A stretch of DNA of 64,000 nt, taken from the NCBI RefSeq assembly GCF_003583935.1, contig NZ_QYRN01000001.1, positions 62,001-126,000 on the forward strand. The letters are read 5' to 3'. How positions within the stretch are numbered: position 1 is the stretch's first letter; the number at the start of each line of letters is the position of its first letter. The position numbers and the translations under genes are program-made. The DNA is from Aureimonas flava. GTDB lineage: Bacteria; Pseudomonadota; Alphaproteobacteria; Rhizobiales; Rhizobiaceae. Positions 49,006 through 59,312 of this stretch are shown here, one piece after another. Under the pieces are notes generated by a model, which had not been told where the DNA came from, made no database searches, and was given only the letters and a program-made list of their open reading frames with translations.

Positions 49006-50760
49006 ATGCTCGCGCGATTCTTCTCCTACTACGCCCCCTGGCGCGGGCTCTTCGTGCTCGACTTTTCCTGCGCCGTGCTGGCGGGCCTGCTGGAGCTCGG
49101 CTTCCCGATCGCGGTGAAGGTTTTCGTAGACGACCTCCTGCCGAGCGGGAACTGGGGCCTGATCGTCCTGGCGTCGGCGGGGCTTCTGGCCATCTACGTT
49201 CTGAACACGGGCCTGATGGCCGTGGTCACCTACTGGGGCCACATGCTCGGCATCAACATCGAGACCGAGATGCGCCGCAAGGCGTTCGAGCATCTCCAGA
49301 CCCTTTCCTTCGGCTTCTTCGACAACCAGAAGACGGGCCATCTCGTGGGTCGGCTGACCAAGGATCTCGAGGAAATCGGCGAGGTCGCCCACCATGGGCC
49401 GGAGGATCTCTTCATCGCGGTGATGACGTTCCTCGGGGCCTTCCTGCTGATGCTCACCGTCCATGTGGAACTCGCGCTGATCACCGCCGTGGTCGTGCCG
49501 GTCGGCTCCTGGGTGACGACGCGCTACGGCAGCCGCATGACCGCGACCTGGCAGGCGATCTACGGCTCGATCGGCGACTTCAACGCCCGCATCGAGGAGA
49601 ACGTCGGCGGCATCCGCGTGGTGAAGAGCTTCGCCAACGAGGAGCACGAGCGCGCGCTCTTCGCCCGCAACAACGTCGGCTATCGCGCCCGCAAGCTCGA
49701 CGCCTACCGCATCATGGCCGTCAGCCAGTCGCTGAACTACCTGACCATGCGCTTGACGCAGGTCATCGTGATGCTGGCCGGCACCTGGTACGTGATGGCC
49801 GGCGAGCTCACCTATGGCGGCTTCGTCGGCTTCCTGCTCCTGGTCGGCGTGTTCTTCCGCCCGGTGGAGAAGATCGCGGCCGTGCTGGAAACCTATCCCA
49901 AGGGCATCGCGGGCTTCCGTCGCTACACCGAGTTCCTCGACACGGCGCCCGAGATCGCCGATGCGGCGGGTGCCGTCGAGCTCGACGGCGCCCGGGGCGC
50001 CATCGCGTTCCGCGACGTGCGCTTCGCCTACAAGGACTCGCGTCCGGTCCTCAAGGGAATCGATCTCGACATCCGTCCGGGCGAGACCGTGGCCTTCGTC
50101 GGGCCCTCGGGGGCCGGCAAGACCACGATCTGCTCGCTCGTGCCGCGCTTCTACGATGTCGACGGCGGCGCGATCCTGATCGATGCGCGCGACATCCGCA
50201 CGCTGACGCTCGCTTCGCTGCGTCGCCACATCGGCATCGTGCAGCAGGACGTGTTCCTGTTCGGCGGCACCGTCCGCGAGAACGTCGCCTATGGCCGGCT
50301 CGACGCCACGGAGGCGGAGATCGTGGAGGCCGTGGAGCGCGCGCATCTCACCGAAACCGTGGCCGCGCTGCCCGAGGGGCTCGATACGGTGGTGGGCGAG
50401 CGTGGCGTAAAACTCTCGGGCGGGCAGAAGCAGCGCCTGTCGATCGCCCGTATGTTCCTGAAGAACCCCGAGATCTTGATCCTCGATGAGGCCACCTCGG
50501 CGCTGGACACGGAGACGGAGCGCGCGATCCAGGCCTCGCTCGCCGAACTCGCCAAGGGGCGCACCACGCTGGTGATCGCCCATCGCCTGTCCACGATCCG
50601 CCACGCGGACCGGATCGCCGTGGTGGTGGACGGGCGCATCGCCGAGATCGGGTCGCATGCCGAACTGATGGCGACGAGCGGCGCGTACCGCCGGCTCACG
50701 GAGGCGCAGGAGCGCCTGCATCACGGCGGCGAGGCCGGAGAGCGGCCGGCGGCGGAATAG
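49006..50760 (+). CDS. ABC exporter, fused permease and ATPase
   Basis: A 584-residue half-transporter. Six membrane helices lie within residues 1-310. The nucleotide-binding domain has Walker A GPSGAGKTT (about 366-374), Q-loop VQQDVFLFG, signature LSGGQKQR (about 472-479), Walker B ILILDEAT and switch His in IAHRLST. It should work as a homodimer and push lipids, drugs or peptides out. ATG 49006 with GAGG 7 bases upstream is preferred to a GTG at 48961. Convergent with the PfkB kinase gene. It is unrelated to the importers nearby. Confidence 0.93.
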   Translation: MLARFFSYYAPWRGLFVLDFSCAVLAGLLELGFPIAVKVFVDDLLPSGNWGLIVLASAGLLAIYVLNTGLMAVVTYWGHMLGINIETEMRRKAFEHLQTLSFGFFDNQKTGHLVGRLTKDLEEIGEVAHHGPEDLFIAVMTFLGAFLLMLTVHVELALITAVVVPVGSWVTTRYGSRMTATWQAIYGSIGDFNARIEENVGGIRVVKSFANEEHERALFARNNVGYRARKLDAYRIMAVSQSLNYLTMRLTQVIVMLAGTWYVMAGELTYGGFVGFLLLVGVFFRPVEKIAAVLETYPKGIAGFRRYTEFLDTAPEIADAAGAVELDGARGAIAFRDVRFAYKDSRPVLKGIDLDIRPGETVAFVGPSGAGKTTICSLVPRFYDVDGGAILIDARDIRTLTLASLRRHIGIVQQDVFLFGGTVRENVAYGRLDATEAEIVEAVERAHLTETVAALPEGLDTVVGERGVKLSGGQKQRLSIARMFLKNPEILILDEATSALDTETERAIQASLAELAKGRTTLVIAHRLSTIRHADRIAVVVDGRIAEIGSHAELMATSGAYRRLTEAQERLHHGGEAGERPAAE

Positions 50761-50769
50761 CGCCGCCGG
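50746..50769. terminator. Hairpin between convergent exporter and kinase genes
   Basis: Perfect 9-bp stem CCGGCGGCG / CGCCGCCGG with loop GAATAG, the loop holding the exporter's stop codon. No T run follows on either strand, so it may act with Rho or as a stabilising end. Confidence 0.45.
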
Positions 50770-50779
50770 TCCGGGGCGT

Positions 50780-51811
50780 TCAGGCGGCGGGCATCGCCCG
50801 CCAGCCCCAGCGTTCCGCGAGCGCCAGGCAGTTGGCCGCGGTCTCGACGCTGCCCGTGGTGCCGACGCTGCGCAGCGAGGCGGCTGCGCTCGCATGCGCG
50901 AGCTTGAGGCAGTCGTCCACCGGCCGGCCCTCGTGGTGGCCGTAGAGGAAGCCCGCGGCGAAGGCGTCGCCCGCCCCGTTGGCGCCGCGCACCTCGGACT
51001 GCGGGACGTTCACCGACGGGTGCCGATGAAGCGCGCCGTCGCGCGCGAAGGCGATGGCCGCGCGCGGGAAGTGGATCGCCAGGACCTTGATCGCGCTGGC
51101 CTCCATGATCTGCTGCCCGGCCGCCTCGCAGGCGGCCATGTCGGTCTCGCCGTCGCGGGTCGTGCGCATGCCCGTGATGGCGCCGATCTCGTAGTCGTTG
51201 ATCACCAGCGTATCGAGATGCGGCAGGCAGGGCTCCGTCAGCTCGCGCAGACGTTCGGGAGCGATCTGGAGAAGCTCGAAGTTCGTCTCAAGCCCCGCCG
51301 CGCGCGCCGCCTTCAAGGTGGCGACCCAGCCGTTCACCTCGCCCTGCCAGGCGTTGTCCATGATGTCGTGAATGCCCGGAAGACCGAGGTGGAAGATGCG
51401 CGCCGCGGTGCTCGCAAAATCGAAATGCTCGGGCGAGAGCAGGGCGCTGGTGCCCTGATGGAAGATGTGCGTGCGCTTGCCGGTGTCGCGCGCGCTGTAG
51501 GCGTCGGTGTAGTTGGTGCGCCCGCCTGCGATCACGCGCATGCCGCCGCGCTCGATGCCGTTGTCGTCGGCGTAGCGCAGGAGCACGCGGCCGTCCTCGT
51601 CGTCGCCGACGCAGCCGATGGTCGCCACCGGCATGGTCGGGTCCAGGCGGCGGATGTCGATGCCGAAGTTGCAGGCCGAGCCGCCGCCCTCGACGGTCTC
51701 CTCCAGGATCCGCGTCACCGTTTCCTCGACCGGCCAGCGGTCGAGGAGCTTGTTGTGGTCGGCGCACCAGGTGCCGCCGGTCAGAAAACCGCGCCGCTGA
51801 ACCGCCGGCAT
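50780..51811 (-). CDS. PfkB-family sugar kinase
   Basis: A 343-residue ribokinase-fold enzyme. N-terminal TGGTWCADHNKLLDRWP, GGGSACNFGIDIRRL (about 43-57) in the sugar-binding site, and RGANGAGDAFAAGFLYG (about 280-296) with the catalytic Asp of GAGD. Phosphorylates a sugar or sugar derivative. Follows the aldolase gene after 4 bases, at the end of the FrcB-FrcC-aldolase operon, so its product is probably cut by that aldolase, with fructose or a keto-sugar as the likely substrate. Confidence 0.9.
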   Translation of the reverse strand: MPAVQRRGFLTGGTWCADHNKLLDRWPVEETVTRILEETVEGGGSACNFGIDIRRLDPTMPVATIGCVGDDEDGRVLLRYADDNGIERGGMRVIAGGRTNYTDAYSARDTGKRTHIFHQGTSALLSPEHFDFASTAARIFHLGLPGIHDIMDNAWQGEVNGWVATLKAARAAGLETNFELLQIAPERLRELTEPCLPHLDTLVINDYEIGAITGMRTTRDGETDMAACEAAGQQIMEASAIKVLAIHFPRAAIAFARDGALHRHPSVNVPQSEVRGANGAGDAFAAGFLYGHHEGRPVDDCLKLAHASAAASLRSVGTTGSVETAANCLALAERWGWRAMPAA

Positions 51812-51815
51812 GGCG

Positions 51816-52820
51816 TCAGGCTCCGAGCTTCAGCGACGGATCGGTGATCTCCAGGTCTTCGGCGAGCGGCTTCTTGGCTCGGATGCCGTTCTTCTGCAGA
51901 TGGTCGTGATAGGCCTTGGTCGCCTCCTCGGAGGAGATCCCGTCTTCGATCACCGAGCGCATGGCGCGCACGATGGCGCGCGAATCCTCGGCGAAGAAGA
52001 TCTTGCGGCCGAACAGGGCGACCCGCGCGCCGTATTTCTCGGCCTGCTTCACCATTTCCAGCGTGTCGCGGTTGGTAGACGAGGCGCCCCCGAGAATGCC
52101 GACGATGAGGTTGCCGGGATCGAACGAGGCGAGGTCCTCCGTCGCCTTCGGTCCATTGTAGACGACCTTGAGGAACTCCGGCCGGTCGTGGCGCGACACG
52201 CCGGCGAGCACCTTGGCAATGGCGTCGTTGTTGTAGGTGAAGAAGTCCGATCCCGGTGCCTTCACTTCGAACTGCGGGTTGAACACCTCGAGGAAGTGCC
52301 GCATGCCGGCCGCCGAGGCCTCGTCGCGGAACTTCGCGTAGGCTTCGATGGTGCGCAGGTCCTGGTCGAGATCGTTGAAGAAGGTGATCGCGTAGAGGCC
52401 GAGGTCGGCCACCGCCTTGACCCGGTCGAGGCGCGCGGTGCGGAAGGGCACGGTGGGCAGGTGCTTGTAGTTCGCGCCGCGCCAGTGCCAGATGTCGCTG
52501 CCGTCGTTGAGACGCACGGCGGCCGTCACGTCGGTATCGCCGTAGACGCCGCGCGCTTGCAGATGCTCCGCCGACGACAGGGACGTCAGCATGACGTCCA
52601 CGAGCCCGGACCGGACCATGTCCTCCATCGCGTCGCGATAGACCTTCAGGGGGCGCGTGCGCCCCGTCGGCTTGCCGTCGGCATCGAGCTCGGGACCGGC
52701 CGTGCCGACGCCGAGGGCCATGTCGCCGTCCTTGGCGTCGGCGATGATGAAGTCCTTGGGCGTGTACTCGCCGCGCCGGATGCGGGCGAGCTTGAGATCC
52801 ATGGTCTTGGCGGTGGTCAT
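51816..52820 (-). CDS. Class I (DeoC/LacD/DhnA-fold) sugar-phosphate aldolase
   Basis: A 334-residue protein. FLKVVYNG (about 216-223) has the probable Schiff-base Lys218, and GNLIVGILGGASSTNRDTLEMVKQAEKYGARVALFGRKIF (about 235-275) reads as the phosphate-binding end of a TIM barrel. I did not recognise an experimentally assigned homologue. Placed between an FrcC-like permease and a PfkB kinase, it probably cleaves a ketose phosphate. ATG 52820; gap 43 bases from frcC. Confidence 0.75.
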   Translation of the reverse strand: MTTAKTMDLKLARIRRGEYTPKDFIIADAKDGDMALGVGTAGPELDADGKPTGRTRPLKVYRDAMEDMVRSGLVDVMLTSLSSAEHLQARGVYGDTDVTAAVRLNDGSDIWHWRGANYKHLPTVPFRTARLDRVKAVADLGLYAITFFNDLDQDLRTIEAYAKFRDEASAAGMRHFLEVFNPQFEVKAPGSDFFTYNNDAIAKVLAGVSRHDRPEFLKVVYNGPKATEDLASFDPGNLIVGILGGASSTNRDTLEMVKQAEKYGARVALFGRKIFFAEDSRAIVRAMRSVIEDGISSEEATKAYHDHLQKNGIRAKKPLAEDLEITDPSLKLGA

Positions 52821-52863
52821 GGGTATGCGCTCCGAAACAAGGCGAAGGACGAAAGGTGAAAGG

Positions 52864-53913
52864 TCAGGACGAGACCTTGCGGATCCACTGGTCGAGGCCG
52901 ACCGCCACGATGATCAGGATGCCCACGGCGAATTCCTGCCACAGAGCGTCGAGGCCGGAGAGGGCGAGACCGTTGCGGAACACGCCGACGATCAGCGCGC
53001 CGATCAGCGTTCCCACGATCGAGCCGCGACCGCCGAAGAGCGAGGTTCCGCCGATCACCACGGCGGTGATCGAGTCGAGGTTCGCCGTGCCCCCCGAGGT
53101 CGGGCTGATGGCGCCCACGCGGCCGATCAGCACCCAGGCGCCGAGCGCGCAGATGACGCCGGACAGCGAATAGACCGCCAAGAGGACGCGCCGCGTGTCG
53201 ATGCCCGACAGGCGTGCGGCCTCGGGGTCGTCGCCCGTGGCATAGACGTGGCGGCCGAAGGCGGTGCGGTTGAGGATGTACCAGGCGACCGCCGCGACGA
53301 TCAGGGTGAACACCGTGCCGAAGGTCAGCCGTGCTCCGCCGCCCTGGATGGCGGTCGCGGTGAGCTGCAGGAACGGCGCCTCGGCGGCGACCTCCTGCGC
53401 ACGGATCGTCTGCGATCCGCTGTACCAGAGGAATACGGCGCCGAAGATGCTCCAGCTCCCCAGTGTCACGATGAAGGGCGGCAGCTTCACGTAGGTGATG
53501 AGCAGGCCGTTGATGAAGCCGCAGGCGAAGCCGACGCCCAGCCCGATGCAGAAGGCGAGCTCCGCCGGAACGCCCATCATCACGGCCAGCCGGCCCATGA
53601 CCACGGTGGCGAGGATCATGATCGCGCCGACCGACAGGTCGATGCCCGCGGTGAGGATCACCAGCGTCTGCGCGATGCCGATCACGGCGATGATCGTCAC
53701 CTGTTGCATGATGAGCGACAGGTTGAACGGGTGGAAGAAGCGCGGGCCCACGATCAGGCTGAACACGGCAAGGCCGGCGATCAGCACCACGAAGGGCACC
53801 ACGGTCGGATACTGATGCAGGAGGTGCTGCAGCCGGCGCATCGGCGAACGGCGCTGCTCGGCGAAATGGGCGACTGCGTCCGCGTTGTTCGCGGCCGGTT
53901 CGACGCTGGACAT
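52864..53913 (-). CDS. frcC: FrcC-like sugar ABC transporter permease
   Basis: A 349-residue permease of the RbsC/FrcC type with eight or more helices. VGIAQTLVILTAGIDLSVGAIM (about 82-103) and GTSLFGGRGSIVGTLIGALIVGVFRNGLALSGL (about 290-322) are the signature loops of this family. It imports the sugar delivered by the binding protein encoded upstream. No RbsA/FrcA-type ATPase gene is adjacent; the next gene is the aldolase. The symbol is by similarity to rhizobial FrcC and is not proven. Confidence 0.85.
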   Translation of the reverse strand: MSSVEPAANNADAVAHFAEQRRSPMRRLQHLLHQYPTVVPFVVLIAGLAVFSLIVGPRFFHPFNLSLIMQQVTIIAVIGIAQTLVILTAGIDLSVGAIMILATVVMGRLAVMMGVPAELAFCIGLGVGFACGFINGLLITYVKLPPFIVTLGSWSIFGAVFLWYSGSQTIRAQEVAAEAPFLQLTATAIQGGGARLTFGTVFTLIVAAVAWYILNRTAFGRHVYATGDDPEAARLSGIDTRRVLLAVYSLSGVICALGAWVLIGRVGAISPTSGGTANLDSITAVVIGGTSLFGGRGSIVGTLIGALIVGVFRNGLALSGLDALWQEFAVGILIIVAVGLDQWIRKVSS

Positions 53914-53945
53914 GGTTCCGACCCTTTCCGTGCGGCTGTCGAGGC

Positions 53946-54000
53946 GACCGACGCGGGAGGGCAGCCCGCGTCGGTCGGTGCGGCGCCACGAGCGGCGCCG
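53946..54000 (-). terminator. Two tandem hairpins between frcB-like and frcC-like genes
   Basis: First stem GACCGACGCGGG / CCCGCGTCGGTC (53946-53957 with 53965-53976), perfect 12 bp with a 7-base loop. Second stem CGGCGCC / GGCGCCG (53981-53987 with 53994-54000), loop ACGAGC. They fill the gap between binding-protein stop and permease start. Expected effect: stabilise the binding-protein mRNA and lower permease expression. Confidence 0.65.
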
Positions 54001-54020
54001 ACGTCGTCAGGGGAGGGCGA

Positions 54021-55064
54021 TCAGCCCCAGCACTTCTTGAGGGCTTCCTCGGACGTGATGGATTCCACTCCGTCCACCGGCTTGTCGGTCACCAGCGTCA
54101 CGCCCGTGTCGAAGAAGTCGAGCCCCTGCGTCGCCGCCGGCTTCTCGCCCGTCTTCTTGAAGTTCACGACCGCCTCGACGCCCTTGGACGCCATGAGCAG
54201 CGGATACTGCATGGAGGTGGCGCCGATCACGCCGGCCTTGACGTTCTCCACGCCCGGGCAGCCGCCGTCCACCGAGGTCAGCACGACCGAGCTTTCCTTG
54301 CCGGCGGCCTTCATCGCCTCGTAGGCGCCCGCCGCGGTGGGCTCGTTGATCGTGTAGAGAACGTTGAGGTCCGGGTCCTTCTGGAGCAGGAGCTCGGCCC
54401 CGGTGCGCCCGCCTTCTTCCGAGCCGGCGCCCCACTGGTGGCCGACGATGCGCGGATCGTCCTCGTCGAGATAACGGCTCATGTCCTTCGGATCGATGCC
54501 GAAGCCCTTCATGAAGCCCTGGTCGCGCTGCACGTCGACCGTCGGCTGCGTCTCGATGGCGTCGAGGAAGCCGACCTTTGCGGTCTTCGGATCGGACACG
54601 GTCTTGGCGGCCCACTGGCCGATCAGCTCGCCTGCCTTGACGTTGTCGGTGGCGAAGGTCTGGTCGGCGGCGTCGGCCGGATCGAGCGGGGTGTCGAGCG
54701 CGATCACGAGGATGCCGGCCTGCCGCGCCTGCTCCAGCACGGGGGCGATCGCCTTCGGGTCGCTCGCGGCGATCAGAATGCCGCTCGCGCCGGCCGAGAT
54801 CAGATTCTCGACCGCCGTCACCTGGCTGTCGTGGTCGCCGTCGTACTTGCCTGCGAAGCTCTGGAACTTGACGCCGAGCTCGGCGGCCTTCTGGCTGGCG
54901 CCCTCGCGCATCTTGGCGAAGAACGGGTTGGCCTCGGTCTTCACCACGAGGCCGACCAGGACGTCTTCCTGGGCCCGGGCGGGCGCGGACGCCAGCAGGC
55001 ACGCGGCGATGGCCGTTCCCGCGACTAAACCGGCGAGGCGGTGGATGGTGCTGCGCGAAGTCAT
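54021..55064 (-). CDS. frcB: FrcB-like sugar-binding protein
   Basis: A 347-residue periplasmic protein with signal peptide (about 1-31). [16 protein letters not shown] (about 41-56), [20 protein letters not shown] (about 121-140), [27 protein letters not shown] and VDGGCPGV (about 267-274) closely follow rhizobial fructose-binding FrcB as I recall it, down to the final KCWG. First gene of the operon, with GGGAGGA before the ATG. Two Cys residues (in GGCPG and KCWG) may form a disulfide. Confidence 0.88.
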   Translation of the reverse strand: MTSRSTIHRLAGLVAGTAIAACLLASAPARAQEDVLVGLVVKTEANPFFAKMREGASQKAAELGVKFQSFAGKYDGDHDSQVTAVENLISAGASGILIAASDPKAIAPVLEQARQAGILVIALDTPLDPADAADQTFATDNVKAGELIGQWAAKTVSDPKTAKVGFLDAIETQPTVDVQRDQGFMKGFGIDPKDMSRYLDEDDPRIVGHQWGAGSEEGGRTGAELLLQKDPDLNVLYTINEPTAAGAYEAMKAAGKESSVVLTSVDGGCPGVENVKAGVIGATSMQYPLLMASKGVEAVVNFKKTGEKPAATQGLDFFDTGVTLVTDKPVDGVESITSEEALKKCWG

Positions 55065-55561
55065 GCTTCCTCCCTTTTGGTTCGCGAGGCGCCGCGCTCG
55101 GCGCGCCCGTTCCGTCGCCGTGCGATTCGCTCCCGGCGTTTCCCGAAGGCGCCGGCCGTCAGCCGGTGCCGCGTTTCCTCTGCCGATGGCTGTTCGCCCC
55201 CGGCCCGGGCGCCCTTCCGTGCCGGGGCGCCTTCTGTTTCCGGAGTAAAGTCGCGATCGGCGGAAAACACAATCGCCTTGTGGACGACATCAGAGCTTTT
55301 TGCGCGTTATTGGAAGGAATGCGGGTTCAATCGATGCGGTCCTCATGCGAACCGATCCAAATCACGGCCGTCCCATCTCGCAAGTGCGCAAAACCGATCG
55401 AAAGCCGTCAACTTTCGTGACATCGGTGTTCCCTGAGGGTGCGCGGGCGCCCGACCCGGCGCCGAACATCGGTTTGCCGTGAACTTCGTCGTGGATTGCT
55501 GCGCCAAGTCGCGCTAGGGCAGGGCCGCACGCCCCGACCGACAGGTACGAAAGGTTCACCC
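55065..55561. other. Divergent promoter region between frcB-like operon and mdh, no gene seen
   Basis: A 497-base gap. It must hold the promoters of the leftward sugar operon and of rightward mdh. About 55240-55430 is clearly less GC-rich than its surroundings, with AAAACACAAT and GCTTTTTGCGCG stretches, a sensible place for promoters and a regulator site. Short reading frames here lack good starts or conserved motifs. No operator could be named. Confidence 0.6.
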
Positions 55562-56539
<978 letters not shown>

Positions 56540-56568
56540 TCGTCCGGCCCATAGGGTCGGCTTCCCAT

Positions 56569-56602
56569 GGCTGCCGCGCCGTCCGGCGCGGCAGCCCTTT
56601 CG
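56569..56602 (+). terminator. Terminator of mdh
   Basis: Perfect 12-bp stem GGCTGCCGCGCC (56569-56580) with GGCGCGGCAGCC (56585-56596), loop GTCC, then CTTTCG. The T run is short but stem and place, 30 bases after the stop, are convincing. Confidence 0.75.
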
Positions 56603-56673
56603 CGTCCGAAAGGATCAACGGCTCCTTAAGCTTCCGGCGCGAAATTCGCCCGACGTTGCAAGCGGGCCGCAGG

Positions 56674-57363
56674 ATGTCACCGAGCCGAAGCCTCACCCTG
56701 ATCTTCGCCGTCGCGGCGCTGGGCCTGGCCGGCGGCTGCGCCCGCATGACGCCGCGCATGAGCGCCGAGGAGTGCCTTGCGCGGGCCATGTATTTCGAGT
56801 CCAACCGCTCGTCCGAGGCGGGCATGCTGGCGGTCGGCACGGTGGTGATGAACCGGCTGGAGTCGGGCAAGTATCCGAAATCCGTCTGCGGCGTGGTCGG
56901 GCAGAAGAACCAGTTCGCCCCCGGCGTGCTCAGCAAGCCCATGGGCAAGGGGCGCGACCTCGCGACCAAGACCGCCAAGCGCGTGCTGCGCGGTGCGCGG
57001 CATTCGGACGTGCAGAAGGCCATGTTCTTCCACACGGCCGGCTATTCCTACCCCTATTCCAACATGCACTACGTCACGATCCAGGGCGGCAACTCGTTCT
57101 ACGAGAAACGCAGGAACGCGACCTCGACCCAGTCCATGGTTGCCGAGCGCATGGAAGCGGAAAAGCAGGGGCGGCTGCCGTTCACACCGCCCGAGCGCGC
57201 GCTCGCGGCCGCCGTGGCGGCCCGCGAGCCGGCACCCGCCGTGATGCGGACCCCTGTGCGCGAAAGCCGCATCGCGCGCCGGATGGCCGACCCGGCTCCC
57301 GCCGCGTCGGCCGCCCCCAAGACCATGAGCATCGAGGACCTCATCCGCGCGAACGGCGGCTGA
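56674..57363 (+). CDS. Cell-wall hydrolase lipoprotein (SleB/Hydrolase_2 family)
   Basis: A 229-residue protein. Lipobox LAGGC with Cys22 suggests an outer-membrane-anchored lipoprotein. Residues about 34-150 match the SleB-type domain: ECLARAMYFESNRSSEAGMLAVGTVVMNRL with conserved Glu, then NQFAPGVL and MFFHTAGYSYP. Such enzymes cut peptidoglycan, possibly as lytic transglycosylases or amidases. The C-terminal 80 residues are Ala/Pro/Arg-rich and likely disordered. ATG 56674 is the only start that includes the lipobox. Confidence 0.87.
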   Translation: MSPSRSLTLIFAVAALGLAGGCARMTPRMSAEECLARAMYFESNRSSEAGMLAVGTVVMNRLESGKYPKSVCGVVGQKNQFAPGVLSKPMGKGRDLATKTAKRVLRGARHSDVQKAMFFHTAGYSYPYSNMHYVTIQGGNSFYEKRRNATSTQSMVAERMEAEKQGRLPFTPPERALAAAVAAREPAPAVMRTPVRESRIARRMADPAPAASAAPKTMSIEDLIRANGG

Positions 57364-57369
57364 CCGGCC

Positions 57370-58218
57370 TCACGCGTCGGGAAAGTCGGCCGAGAGGCTT
57401 TCGTCGCGCAAGCCCTCGATCTCGGCGAGCCGCTGCCGGAGCTTGCCGGTCACACCCTCGTAGGCGACCTTGCCGAGGACGAGATGGCGCGGGGCCTCGG
57501 GCATCTGCGTCGCGCGGATCATGGCCTCGCCGGCGCGCACCGGATCGCCGGCCTGATGGCCGCTGATGTCGGAGGTCGATTTCAGCCGGGCGCCCGCCGT
57601 GTCGGCGTATTCCGCGATCCGGTTCGGCGTCTGGCGCAGCGAGCGGCCGGCCCAGTCGGTGCGGAACGGGCCGGGCGCGACGCAGGTGACCTGCACGCCG
57701 AAGGGCGCCACCTCCGCAGCGAGCGAGTCGGAGAAGCCCTCCACCGCGTGCTTCGTGGCGGCGTAGTAGCCCGACCCCGGAAAGCCGATGAAGCCCGCCT
57801 GCGAGGTGAGGTTGAGGATGTGGCCCGAGCCCTGGCGGCGCATGATCGGCAGCACGGCGCGCGTCATGGCGAAGAGGCCGAAGACGTTGGCGTCGAACTG
57901 CTCGCGGATCTCCGCGTCCTCGCCCTCCTCGATCGAGGACTGGTAGCCGTAGCCCGCGTTGTTGACGAGCACGTCGATGCGGCCGAACCGCTCCTCCGCC
58001 GCCTTGATCGCCGCGTCGATCTGCACCCGGTCGGTGACGTCGAGCGAGAGCGCGGCCACCCGGTCGGAGCCGAGATCGACGAGGCTCGACAGGCGCTCGC
58101 GGTCGCGCGCCGTCGCCACGACGCGCCAGCCGCGCTCGATCACCAGCTTGGCGAGTTCGTGGCCGAAGCCGGTGGAGCAGCCGGTGATGAACCAGACGGG
58201 CGTATCGGTGGAGGACAT
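57370..58218 (-). CDS. Short-chain dehydrogenase/reductase
   Basis: A 282-residue SDR. TGCSTGFGHELA (about 14-25) binds NAD(P), NNAGYG (about 85-90), and YYAATKHAVEG with catalytic Tyr/Lys (about 149-159). The PGPFRTDW motif after the active site marks the classical subfamily often seen in small-molecule oxidoreductases. Substrate unknown. Converges with the cell-wall hydrolase gene (6 bases apart). Confidence 0.88.
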   Translation of the reverse strand: MSSTDTPVWFITGCSTGFGHELAKLVIERGWRVVATARDRERLSSLVDLGSDRVAALSLDVTDRVQIDAAIKAAEERFGRIDVLVNNAGYGYQSSIEEGEDAEIREQFDANVFGLFAMTRAVLPIMRRQGSGHILNLTSQAGFIGFPGSGYYAATKHAVEGFSDSLAAEVAPFGVQVTCVAPGPFRTDWAGRSLRQTPNRIAEYADTAGARLKSTSDISGHQAGDPVRAGEAMIRATQMPEAPRHLVLGKVAYEGVTGKLRQRLAEIEGLRDESLSADFPDA

Positions 58219-58387
58219 GGATCGGCTTCCGCTCAAGAAGGAAAGGGTCTGTCGCGAAGCCGGTATCTGGGAGCCGTCGCCGCCGTGACCAGCAGGACGC
58301 GGGCGGGGCGAACGATTCGGAAAGCCTACTGAAACGTTTGCCGTGCTACTCGATCCTTCGAGATTGGATTCAGCCGGATTTCAGCCC

Positions 58388-59302
58388 TTGTCGTCGCACT
58401 CCATCGGCCGCCCGTCCTCCGTCCGGCGCCTGCGCACCGTCGCGGCGGTTCTCCTGTCGCTCGCGCTGGCGTCGTGCCAGTCGATGGACCTTTCGCGCAG
58501 CGACGTGCGCGCCGGGCTCATCCCGCCCAGCAAGGCTCCCGCGCTGTCCGTGGGCGCCGAGGTCGTGGCGGAGCGAACGCCCGCCGCCATCGTGGTCGAC
58601 ATGGACACGGGGCGCGTGCTCTACGCGGACGACGCCGATGGCCTGCGGCATCCGGCCTCGCTCACCAAGCTGATGACGCTGTATCTCCTGTTCGAGGCGA
58701 TCGAGGCCCGGCGCATCGGCCTCGACGACGCGATGCCCGTGACGGCCTTCGCCGCCGCGCGCGCGCCTTCCAAGCTCGGTCTGCGGCCCGGGGAGACGAT
58801 CCGCGTGCGCGAGGCGATGTTCGGCCTGGCGGTGAAGTCGGCCAACGACGTCGCCTCCGTGGTGGCCGAGGCGCTGGGCGGTACGGACGACGCCTTCGCC
58901 CTGGCGATGACCCGCAAGGCGCGCCAGCTCGGCATGACGCGCACCAACTTCGCCAACCCGAGCGGGCTGCCGGACGAGGCGCAGATCTCCACGGCGCGCG
59001 ACATGGCGATCCTCGGCCAGCAGATCCGCAAGCGGTTTCCGCAATACGCCCCGCTGTTCGCCACGGAAGGGTTCGACTACGGGGGCCGGCACTACACCGC
59101 CACCAACAAGCTGCTCGGCCGCGTGGCGGGCGTCGACGGCATGAAGACCGGCTTCGTCAACGCTTCCGGCTTCAACCTCGTCGCCAGCGCGCGCCGCAAC
59201 GGGCGCGGCGTCATCGTCGTGGTGCTCGGCGGCAAGACGGGGCGCGAGCGCGACGCCAGCGTGGAGAAGCTGATCGACGCCTATCTCGGCCCCGCGTCCT
59301 GA
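58388..59302 (+). CDS. D-alanyl-D-alanine carboxypeptidase lipoprotein (peptidase S11)
   Basis: A 304-residue penicillin-binding protein of the DacA type. Active-site motifs with the start used here: SLTK (Ser91, Lys94), SAN (Ser151) and KTG (Lys253). It removes the terminal D-Ala from peptidoglycan stem peptides. Residues 9-30 form a lipoprotein signal ending in LASC with Cys30, unlike the amphipathic C-terminal anchor of DacA. Start uncertain: TTG 58388 gives a normal signal length, GTG 58343 would add 15 residues; no ATG is available. Neither start has a clear Shine-Dalgarno sequence. Confidence 0.87.
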   Translation: MSSHSIGRPSSVRRLRTVAAVLLSLALASCQSMDLSRSDVRAGLIPPSKAPALSVGAEVVAERTPAAIVVDMDTGRVLYADDADGLRHPASLTKLMTLYLLFEAIEARRIGLDDAMPVTAFAAARAPSKLGLRPGETIRVREAMFGLAVKSANDVASVVAEALGGTDDAFALAMTRKARQLGMTRTNFANPSGLPDEAQISTARDMAILGQQIRKRFPQYAPLFATEGFDYGGRHYTATNKLLGRVAGVDGMKTGFVNASGFNLVASARRNGRGVIVVVLGGKTGRERDASVEKLIDAYLGPAS

Positions 59303-59312
59303 GGGTCTCCGC

